DNA of 64,000 nt from Agaribacillus aureus (lineage in GTDB: Bacteria; Bacteroidota; Bacteroidia; Cytophagales; Cyclobacteriaceae), in NCBI GenBank assembly GCA_030442055.1, contig JAUJEB010000003.1:496001-560000 (forward strand), read 5' to 3'. The position numbers and the translations under genes are program-made. The notes under the pieces are model-generated. The model was not told the DNA's origin. It ran no database searches and was given only the letters and a program-made list of their open reading frames with translations. Every line of letters starts with the position of its first letter. Position 1 is the first letter of the stretch. Positions 33,985 through 41,692 of this stretch are shown here, piece after piece.

Positions 33985-35259
33985 ATGTTATCTACAAAAC
34001 AAAAACAATGGCGAATAAAGATTTTTGCCGTCACCTGGCTGGCCTATGCAGCCTTCTATTTTTGCCGTAAAAATTTCAGCGTGATTATGCCGATGATCTC
34101 TGAGGATTTTAACTATAGCAAAGATGATCTGGCCATTCTTATTGGCGGATACAGCCTCAGTTATATGTTCGGACAATTTTCAAATGGGTTTCTGGCTGAT
34201 AAATTTGGCCCCAGGTTGGTTGTTACCACCGGTATGATTGTCTCTATTACTGCCAATATAATGATGGGTTTATCAGGCACGTTTGGGCTTTTATTATTTT
34301 TTATGGGTTTAAACGGGTTAGGCCAATCTTCAGGTTGGCCTGGGCTTATCAAAAATATGGCAACCTGGTTTAGAAGAGATGAGCGCGGTATCGTCATGTC
34401 ATGGTGGACCACCAATTATGTAATCGGCTCCTTTGTGGCTACTATTTTTGCGACCTATTGGGCCACCAGTCAAACACTTTTTCCAGACCTTGGATGGAAA
34501 CCTGGTTTATGGGCTCCATCTGTTATCCTCTTGTTTGCTACTATAACATATGGTCTTTTTACCAGAAACCGGCCACCTGACGCAGGGCTTCCTGTCATTG
34601 TAAAAGAGGAAGACACCGGTTCGGCCAGTACCGGATTTGACAAAAAAATATTAAGGGAGGTCCTCAACCACCCTACCATATGGATAGCATCCGGCATTTA
34701 TTTTTTATTGAAAATGACCCGTTATGCCTTTCTCTTCTGGTTACCTTTATATATGACCGAAGCGCTGAGCTATGATAACAGCACTGCGGGCTACATGTCG
34801 TCGGTATATGAACTGACGGGTTTTCTTGGCGTCATCGCAGCCGGTTATTTGTCCGACAAAATATTTAGTTCCAAGCGGTTTCCTATTTCTACCATTATGT
34901 TAGCCGGATTGGCTGTATTATGCTTTCTGCAACCTATACTTTCGCAAATGGGGATGGTTGCCACCGCTATCTCCATCGGGTTAATAGGTTTAACGACATA
35001 TGGTCCTGATTCTATTATTTCCGGTGCTGCGGCAATGGACATCGGAGGTAAAAAGGGAGCTGCCACAGCCGCTGGTGTTATCAACGGCGTAGGCTCGACC
35101 GGGCAACTATTATCGCCCTTTGTGGTCGCATTCGTGTCTAATACTTTCGGTTGGGATGGTCTCTTTTACTTATTTGTTGTTTTGGCACTTTCCGGCGCCA
35201 TACTCTCATCGTTGAGGTGGAATTTTGGGGGTACTTCAAAGCCAGAGAGATCTCCTTAA
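33985..35259 (+). CDS. OPA-family MFS transporter (GlpT/UhpC-like), probable phosphonate porter
   Basis: 424 aa with about 12 transmembrane segments. It carries the organophosphate:phosphate antiporter signature YAAFYFCRKNFSVIMP near residue 21. Two arginines that bind the phosphoryl group in GlpT appear conserved: Arg28 (FCRKNF) and Arg246 (MTRYAFLFWLP). Family members carry glycerol-3-phosphate, hexose phosphates or phosphonates such as fosfomycin. Divergent from phnW and sharing its promoter region, it most likely brings 2-aminoethylphosphonate or related phosphonates over the inner membrane. No phosphonate ABC importer is seen in the window. Confidence 0.8.
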   Translation: MLSTKQKQWRIKIFAVTWLAYAAFYFCRKNFSVIMPMISEDFNYSKDDLAILIGGYSLSYMFGQFSNGFLADKFGPRLVVTTGMIVSITANIMMGLSGTFGLLLFFMGLNGLGQSSGWPGLIKNMATWFRRDERGIVMSWWTTNYVIGSFVATIFATYWATSQTLFPDLGWKPGLWAPSVILLFATITYGLFTRNRPPDAGLPVIVKEEDTGSASTGFDKKILREVLNHPTIWIASGIYFLLKMTRYAFLFWLPLYMTEALSYDNSTAGYMSSVYELTGFLGVIAAGYLSDKIFSSKRFPISTIMLAGLAVLCFLQPILSQMGMVATAISIGLIGLTTYGPDSIISGAAAMDIGGKKGAATAAGVINGVGSTGQLLSPFVVAFVSNTFGWDGLFYLFVVLALSGAILSSLRWNFGGTSKPERSP

Positions 35260-35448
35260 GCACCACAATCATTTTTTACTGTATATTGATGTGTATATGG
35301 TTGTGATTTACAAATAAAAGTAAAACAAATTATACTTGCGAGTTGCTTCAGCATATACCCACAGGAATTCACCAATTTTCCCAACGCTGTGTCACTGGAA
35401 AAATTAAATCTTATCCGGGAAAATTATTTTTGGAAGATCAGAATGACA

Positions 35449-36408
35449 TTAATCAGTACTAATGCTGTCATCAACCAAACTAATAGTGTCCCGCGTTGGA
35501 AAGCCGGCAGGCACCTTGTAGGTTACATTTTCTCTTGCAAGCCATTCTACCGCCCGGATCAGGACCGTTTGATAACCAATGCAGCGATAGCTATCCGGAT
35601 AAATCTCTCCTTTCCACAAATGTCCCAAGCTGGAGTTATAAACACGTCCCTCGCCGTAGTTTACAATCCACTCTACCGGCCAGGATTTACGGGTTACCGA
35701 ATCGTGGGAATAGGACAGTACCGTCAGGTTTTCAGCGGGTCCCCGCGCATATTTGTAAAGTTCCATATTCGGGGTTTTCCATGCATTGGGAAATCCCTTA
35801 TGGATAGGGTGTCTGTCAAGAAGTTGTATTACTGCATCGTACCGGTCACCGTGAAAAGTATTTTTGCCTTCTCCCTTAGCAATTTGAACCACTTTTTGCT
35901 GTTCATCAATCACCAATGCCACACCCTGCTCTTTTTTTCTCCAACCTAATCCAATCATCCGGTTGTATTCTTCCCAGTGGGCAAATGCATTATTGGCCGA
36001 GTGAAGTATGTACAAGCCGCCCCCATTTCTAACATAATCCTCAAGTTTTTTTTCAACCCGGGCGGGCCACCGCCATTCCTGCCGGTTAATGTTATTAGTG
36101 TTTTGGATCACTACATCATAATCGGTGAATTCGGGTTGCCATTCAGCCCATTGCTCATCGTCAATGTCGGGAGGGGCGGTTGACACAAAGACTTCAAACA
36201 AACCGGCCTTCCCGAGGATATGCCTGGTCACTTTGGTGGTCTGTTGCCAGTCGTGATTGCTAAACCCGTCTACAATAAGTACTTTGATAACTTTTTTTGA
36301 GTTCTCCGGCTGCTGGGCTTGTGAGACGACCGAGCAAATAAGGAAAGTCAGGAAGATCAGGCTTTTTATCATGTCTTTTAAAACAATTGGTAATTGATAA
36401 CAGTTCAT
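35449..36408 (-). CDS. ThuA-domain protein, exported
   Basis: 319 aa with a hydrophobic N-terminal segment (about residues 12-31) acting as a signal peptide. The ThuA-like, class I glutamine amidotransferase fold is recognised from KVLIVDGFSNHDW near residue 43, the DYVVIQNT-type strand (YDVVIQNTNN near 98) and LEDYVRNGGGLYILHSANNAF near 127. In characterised members the trehalose-utilisation role is indirect and the activity is unknown. It is the last gene of the fucose-cluster operon and converges on the transporter gene. Confidence 0.8.
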   Translation of the reverse strand: MNCYQLPIVLKDMIKSLIFLTFLICSVVSQAQQPENSKKVIKVLIVDGFSNHDWQQTTKVTRHILGKAGLFEVFVSTAPPDIDDEQWAEWQPEFTDYDVVIQNTNNINRQEWRWPARVEKKLEDYVRNGGGLYILHSANNAFAHWEEYNRMIGLGWRKKEQGVALVIDEQQKVVQIAKGEGKNTFHGDRYDAVIQLLDRHPIHKGFPNAWKTPNMELYKYARGPAENLTVLSYSHDSVTRKSWPVEWIVNYGEGRVYNSSLGHLWKGEIYPDSYRCIGYQTVLIRAVEWLARENVTYKVPAGFPTRDTISLVDDSISTD

Positions 36409-36429
36409 TCAACAAGTACAGGTTTGATA

Positions 36430-38817
36430 CTATGGCATTTTCCAATAGTAGGGTTCTCCTGCGTTCAATTTAATTGTCTCGAAGCTTTTCCCGTATCTTA
36501 TCACACCAGTCTGATTTAACTTCGATATAACCCGGGCCTCTCTTAAGGTATTATTTTTCCATTTTAGGTCCACCTCAAATCCTCCTCTGGCCTGCAACCC
36601 ACAAATTTCTCCTTCATCCCATTGCCTAGGTAAGGCTGGTAAGAAATGAAGCACCGGAGTCTCCGCATCGCAATTTAACATATTGGATTTAATATCGCTA
36701 GCTGTAAAATGCGATTGCAGAAGCATTTCAGTGACACCCATGCAAAAGCCGGTATTACCATCCAATTCATATACATTCGATTTAGCGCCGGCTGTTGGAG
36801 GATGAATTACCATTAAGTTATCTTCCGTAAGTAAGCGCATCATTTCCTCTACATGACTATTCGCCTCTTCAGCCTTCCACAAACGTGCAGCATTAAGGAT
36901 TAACAAAGATCTCGCCCAGCCGGTATCTTCCCATTTGTCCTTTGGCGTTAAACGAGATAAAACAGATTGCCAGGCAGCTTCAGCCAACCTGGGTGTGACT
37001 TCCGGTTGGATAGACGCAAATGGAAAAACACCAAGCAAATGTGTCATATGCCTGTGATGTGGCAAGGCTTCCTCATGATCGAAATACCATTCCTGAAGTT
37101 TTCCGTTGGCGTCAATTTTATAAGGAGGCAATTTATTGATCGTCGCTCGTACCTTTTTGGTAAACGAGGTATCTTCACCCAAAACGGTACCAGCCGCAAC
37201 GCAAGATTCCAACAATTGCCTGATAATTGCCAGGTCGCCTGTTGGCATCATATCCAGCGTATAGTCCTCGCTACCTACCCTGAACTTGTTTTCCGGTGAA
37301 CAGGCCGGTCCGGTTACCATATAACCCGTTTCAGGGTCTTCAAACATATAGTTCATGAAAAATTCGGCACTACTTTTCAATACCGGATAACCATGTTTTT
37401 CGAGAAATTGGTGATCCTTTGTAAATGTGTAACGATCCCACAAATGTGAGGCAATCCAGGCACCGGCAGTAGGATGAAGCCCCCAATAGGTTGACCAACC
37501 GGGCCCGGTAAACCCCCAGGGGTTGGAAACGGTATGAGCAACCCAGCCATTAACACCATATACCTCCTTTGCTGTGTTTTTGCCAGAGGGCACCAGCGTA
37601 TTTTCAATCCAATCAAACAGGGGAGCAGCACATTCACGAAGGTTGGTTGTTTCGGTAAGCCAATAATTCATCTGTGTGTTGACATCCAGGTGCATATCAC
37701 AGGTCCAACCAATTTGGCAGGCAACATTATCGTTCCAAATACCTTGAAGATGGCTGGGTAATATAGAGTTTTCCCTGCTGCTTGATATCGTCAGGTACCT
37801 GGCATATTGATACATCAGCGGAATCAGGCCAAGATCAGTCCCTCCGCCAGCAACATTTTTGACGCGTTCGTCTGTGGGAATTTTTTGCAGAGAATCGACG
37901 CCAAGGGAGAACTTCATTCGATTAAACAATTTCCTGTAATCTATCTCGTGATCTGTTCTAATTTGATCAAAAGATTTTTTTCCGGCAACAGCTATTTTCT
38001 CAGTACAGTACTTTTCCGGATCGCTATCACCAAAGGTTGTAGCTGTTGCCACCAGAATAGTGACATCCGAAGCGTTGGCAATGTATAACTTACTATCTTT
38101 CAATACGGTGGAACCATTATTATCAATAACAGAAACCATCGAATAAGCATCTGCACCGGTCTGACCGTCACTATGCTTTTGTTCTCTGGCCTGGCATTTA
38201 AAAATTAAATCCTTGCCGGAATCTGAGATTTCGACCGGACGTTCAAAGCCATCTATTTCCACCTGAAAATTAAGGACTCCATTCTTATTGGTTTTAAAAT
38301 GAAAGGCAATAATACCATCCGTATTAGATGCCAGGTATTCCCTGGTATAAGTAACATCGTCTATTTGGTAATCAACTATGGCTAAGGCGTTTTCCAGATT
38401 TAGGCTTCTTTTATAAGCGGTAGCCGTACTCTCATGTTCGAAAGTAATTTTCAAATTAGCCATCGGCAAATTAGTACCATAATTGGATTTATTGGCTAAA
38501 ATGTTCTCAGATAAAGAAGTAGCTAGTTGATAGTTCTGCGAAAGCAACGCCTGTCGAATGGCCGGAAGATGCTCGGATGCCCCCTTTTTCAGATGATCTG
38601 AAACTGCACCGGAATAATAAGTATTCTCTGTAAGGCTAATCAATTCTTCCTTTACACCGCCGTATATCATAGCTCCTTGTCGGCCATTACCAATAGGAAG
38701 GGCCTCAAACCACCGCTGAGCCGGCGACGAAAACCATAATTGATTTTGAAAACTTTTTTCTTCCGTTGAACAGCCAAAAATAAAGGCAAGTATTATTATT
38801 CTCCAGGCAATCCTCAT
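36430..38817 (-). CDS. GH95 alpha-L-fucosidase/alpha-L-galactosidase-type glycosidase (variant active site)
   Basis: 795 aa lipoprotein (Cys16, FIFGC). GH95 features: N-terminal ALPIGNGRQGAMIYGG near residue 39, central (alpha/alpha)6 barrel with QMNYW near residue 382, the acid region SPENKF, and the C-terminal ELDGNTGFCMGVTEMLL. In GH95 the motif before QMNYW is N-x-N; here it is Asp378-Val-Asn380, so the first Asn is Asp. The second GH95 in this cluster keeps N-x-N. GH95 enzymes invert at terminal alpha-1,2-linked L-fucose or L-galactose. The Asp may alter substrate choice. It lies 21 bp upstream of the ThuA gene. Confidence 0.88.
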   Translation of the reverse strand: MRIAWRIIILAFIFGCSTEEKSFQNQLWFSSPAQRWFEALPIGNGRQGAMIYGGVKEELISLTENTYYSGAVSDHLKKGASEHLPAIRQALLSQNYQLATSLSENILANKSNYGTNLPMANLKITFEHESTATAYKRSLNLENALAIVDYQIDDVTYTREYLASNTDGIIAFHFKTNKNGVLNFQVEIDGFERPVEISDSGKDLIFKCQAREQKHSDGQTGADAYSMVSVIDNNGSTVLKDSKLYIANASDVTILVATATTFGDSDPEKYCTEKIAVAGKKSFDQIRTDHEIDYRKLFNRMKFSLGVDSLQKIPTDERVKNVAGGGTDLGLIPLMYQYARYLTISSSRENSILPSHLQGIWNDNVACQIGWTCDMHLDVNTQMNYWLTETTNLRECAAPLFDWIENTLVPSGKNTAKEVYGVNGWVAHTVSNPWGFTGPGWSTYWGLHPTAGAWIASHLWDRYTFTKDHQFLEKHGYPVLKSSAEFFMNYMFEDPETGYMVTGPACSPENKFRVGSEDYTLDMMPTGDLAIIRQLLESCVAAGTVLGEDTSFTKKVRATINKLPPYKIDANGKLQEWYFDHEEALPHHRHMTHLLGVFPFASIQPEVTPRLAEAAWQSVLSRLTPKDKWEDTGWARSLLILNAARLWKAEEANSHVEEMMRLLTEDNLMVIHPPTAGAKSNVYELDGNTGFCMGVTEMLLQSHFTASDIKSNMLNCDAETPVLHFLPALPRQWDEGEICGLQARGGFEVDLKWKNNTLREARVISKLNQTGVIRYGKSFETIKLNAGEPYYWKMP

Positions 38818-38893
38818 ATTATTCTTTATTAATTAATGAGACGACAATTATAAGAAGTTATTAATTATTAAACTATTTCATTAAAACGACTAG

Positions 38894-39063
38894 TTAACCG
38901 ATGGCTACCGCCCCAATGCCGGAGGATTGTGCCAGTTCGAATTTTAAAGCACTCATCGGGTTAATTGCAGCGCCTTCACACCTGTCTAGTTTTGTGGCGC
39001 GGAGGCATCTGTCAATAATCAGCTGGGTTCGTGTATGCACTAATCTTAGCAAACGCATCAGTT
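38894..39063 (-). pseudogene. Possible gene remnant between two hydrolase genes
   Basis: This stretch is GC-richer than other gaps and reads as an uninterrupted minus-strand frame of about 55 codons ending in a stop at 38894, with coding-like composition (the end reads FELAQSSGIGAVAIG). The frame has no start of its own outside the neighbouring GH29 gene. It may be the 3' remnant of a deleted gene; no family is recognised. Confidence 0.25.
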
Positions 39064-40170
39064 TTATTTGTCCAACTCGGTTTTCATTTGTGCTTTTAAT
39101 TCCATTAATGGTTTTATCCATTTTTCCGGAATTTGGCCTGATTTGTCGGGCGGAACATTCAGAAGGAAGTTTACGCGATTATCCAGGCAACTTCTGAATT
39201 TTTCTACGAGCTCGCTCATTGGCTTCACTTTATCATCGGCTTCCCAAAACCATTCATTGCCAATAGGCATATTTGACTCAGCAGGTAAGCACACCGGCTT
39301 TTCCAGGATGTTCCAAACGGGGTTATAAGGTTCCGAGGGATAGTACCGCTCCAAGGTAAGCACGTCGGTAGGCCATGCCTTCTCGGGTAGAAAAATCAGT
39401 TGATTACCTTTTTGCTTTTTGCCATGATTCATGATGACCAGTATATCCGGATATTTTTCGGTGATATGGTCATAAATAAATTTTCGATAACCATTTCCCA
39501 GCACTATGGGAATATCGATCCAAAACTCGACCAACGGGCTATACCTCTCCAGCAATTCGTCAATTTGAGCCGTCATGAAATTCTGATACAGGTGCGTCGT
39601 GTAAGGGGCCCCATCCAACGGCTCTTTTTCGGTTGGTGTTTGCATGGAGCCGCTATAATTCTCGCTTTTATCAGGCGTGAGGCTGCCAAATAAATGGTGG
39701 TTATCCCAGGCACAATAATAAATCCCAGGCTTTATGCCCTGACGGCGGCATTCCTTCACAAAAGCTCCGACAACGTCGGTAGTGTCCTTATTTCCAGCAA
39801 CTGAATAGTCGGTATAAGCCGAAGGCCACAAACAATGGCCCGCTACATGCTTAGCTGTTAACACGGCATATTGCATGCCGGCCTTTTTGGCCACGCTGAT
39901 CCATTGCCCGACATCTAGTTCGGTCGGGGCGTAGGTGTCGAGAGGAGCCTTACCGTCCGGCAGCTCCTCCCCTACAAAGGTGCTCATGCCATAGTGAATA
40001 AACATGCCATATTTTAAATCCTGCCACGCCTGCAATTGATCCATGGACAATCGTTGATATGTCCCGGATTGCTCCTGGTATTTATTACTGCATTGAAATA
40101 GTAGCCATGGTGCTAAAAAAGTTAACACTACGCATATAAATGCTCGTTTAAAAGATTTCTTGATCACCAC
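39064..40170 (-). CDS. GH29 alpha-L-fucosidase (short form), lipoprotein
   Basis: 368 aa, only the catalytic (beta/alpha)8 domain. Probable lipobox Cys27 (LLFQC). GH29 pattern: KYGMFIHYGMS near residue 53, LTAKHVAGHCLWPS near 104, nucleophile Asp219 in VEFWIDIP, and NFLLNVPPDKSGQIP near 335. No C-terminal carbohydrate-binding domain follows. It hydrolyses terminal alpha-L-fucosides with retention. It is one of five GH29 genes in the cluster. Confidence 0.88.
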   Translation of the reverse strand: MVIKKSFKRAFICVVLTFLAPWLLFQCSNKYQEQSGTYQRLSMDQLQAWQDLKYGMFIHYGMSTFVGEELPDGKAPLDTYAPTELDVGQWISVAKKAGMQYAVLTAKHVAGHCLWPSAYTDYSVAGNKDTTDVVGAFVKECRRQGIKPGIYYCAWDNHHLFGSLTPDKSENYSGSMQTPTEKEPLDGAPYTTHLYQNFMTAQIDELLERYSPLVEFWIDIPIVLGNGYRKFIYDHITEKYPDILVIMNHGKKQKGNQLIFLPEKAWPTDVLTLERYYPSEPYNPVWNILEKPVCLPAESNMPIGNEWFWEADDKVKPMSELVEKFRSCLDNRVNFLLNVPPDKSGQIPEKWIKPLMELKAQMKTELDK

Positions 40171-40196
40171 CTCTATACCTTCGGTTTAGTAGAAAA

Positions 40197-41666
40197 TCAC
40201 TTTTTGATACCGTCAATTTTTAAAGTCCAGGCATATTCACAAGGCAATCTGGAAGGGTTTACCTGTGGAATTTCTACAATTATATTTTTGCCTGATTGTT
40301 TCCACTTTAAATTTTCCGCTATTCCCAGAAGGTGCACTTTCGCTGATGCTTTGGCCGTTACATTTTTCACTACAAACTGGCCCTCGGGAAATACCGGGCA
40401 AATACCGTATAACACATCGTCTTTTTTCGTGAAGAATATCTCTTTCGTGGCAAAACCCGGATCCGGGGCGACAGTCAATTTCATCACGTCATATTTGACC
40501 TTATATCGCCCTCTTTCGGCATCGGCAATTTTTCCCTTGGTCCATTGGCAGGTTTCCGTCCAAATGTCCGTACCGTAAATAGCCTCACCATTTACTTCCA
40601 GCCACTTGCCCATTTCCAGCAGGCGCTCCTGCATGATCACAGGAATGCGGCCGTCGGCAGTTGGCCCGATGTCGAGCAGGAAGTTTCCTCCACGGCTTAC
40701 AATGTCGATCAGCATGTACAGTAATTCCTGCGTGGAGTTATAATCTTCAATATTCTCTGTCCGACTATACCCAAAGGAATGTGCCATCCCCCGGTTTTCT
40801 TCCCATGGGTTATCGGCATTTGGCATCCCCGAGCCATATTCGGTGGTATAATAGCCGCCGTGATGATGCCGCGTCTCTTTTCCCCAGCGGTCATTGATAA
40901 CAACATCGTCTTTGCTGGCTGATTCGTTGTACAACCAGGAAAGCAGTTCAGTGGCCTTCCAGGTGGTATGTGGATAATCCCACTCGCCGTCGGTAAATAT
41001 CAGCGAAGGTGAATACTTCTGAACTACATCCTTGAATTGGGGCACCATATGCTTTTCTACATAAAGGTCGACATTTGCTGTGTACAATGGGTTGAACCAC
41101 TCATAAAGCGAATAGTAAATGCCCATCTTTACATCGGTTTTTCTTACCGCTTCCGTAAGCTCACCCAGCAGGTCGCGTCCAGGCCCCGAATTGGTAGAAC
41201 TCCACGGCCTGCCCCAGGATTGGTCAGATTCCTTGCTTGGCCACAAGGTATATCCATCGTGGTGCTTGGATGTCAAAACCACATATTTTGCCCCTGATTT
41301 TTTAAAAATATCCGCCCATTGATCTGGGTCGTACAATTCGCAGGTGAACATAGGCACAAAATCGGGATAGGTAAAGTTTTCTCCATATACCTTATTGTGA
41401 AAATTTTTGGTAAGGGTATGCCCCTGCCTTTCTCTGCCTGGGTTTACCAGATTCATCCAGTACCATTCGGAGTATGCGCCGACTTTAGAAAACGCTGGAA
41501 CGGAATAGGGTCCCCAATGAATAAAAATGCCAAATTTAGCATCTGTGTACCACGAAGGCATAGGTCGACTGTCAATAGACTCCCAGTTTGCCTCGTATTT
41601 GGTTTGAGAAAATGCCTGGCTCGAAACCAACAAAATTGTTATAAGCAGTAGTTTTTTCATAGTCAA
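40197..41666 (-). CDS. GH29 alpha-L-fucosidase
   Basis: 489 aa with a signal peptide (about 20 residues, SQAFSQ). Classical GH29-A motifs: FGIFIHWGPYSVPAF near residue 45, LTSKHHDGYTLWPS near 131, nucleophile Asp226 in IFTDGEWDYP and GGNFLLDIGPTADGRIP. A small beta-sandwich forms the C-terminus. This subgroup has broad specificity toward alpha-L-fucosides. It begins 26 bp downstream of the GH97 gene. Confidence 0.92.
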   Translation of the reverse strand: MTMKKLLLITILLVSSQAFSQTKYEANWESIDSRPMPSWYTDAKFGIFIHWGPYSVPAFSKVGAYSEWYWMNLVNPGRERQGHTLTKNFHNKVYGENFTYPDFVPMFTCELYDPDQWADIFKKSGAKYVVLTSKHHDGYTLWPSKESDQSWGRPWSSTNSGPGRDLLGELTEAVRKTDVKMGIYYSLYEWFNPLYTANVDLYVEKHMVPQFKDVVQKYSPSLIFTDGEWDYPHTTWKATELLSWLYNESASKDDVVINDRWGKETRHHHGGYYTTEYGSGMPNADNPWEENRGMAHSFGYSRTENIEDYNSTQELLYMLIDIVSRGGNFLLDIGPTADGRIPVIMQERLLEMGKWLEVNGEAIYGTDIWTETCQWTKGKIADAERGRYKVKYDVMKLTVAPDPGFATKEIFFTKKDDVLYGICPVFPEGQFVVKNVTAKASAKVHLLGIAENLKWKQSGKNIIVEIPQVNPSRLPCEYAWTLKIDGIKK

Positions 41667-41692
41667 ATTAAAATGTGTGTTGAATTTTCAGA

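Noticed and set aside
33985-35259. Plain glycerol-3-phosphate transporter GlpT
   Set aside because: No glycerol-phosphate genes are near; divergence from phnW with a shared motif favours phosphonate transport, though the substrate is unproven.
35389-35949. 186-codon plus-strand open frame antisense to the ThuA gene
   Set aside because: Composition is that of an antisense frame and the ThuA reading is clearly the real gene.
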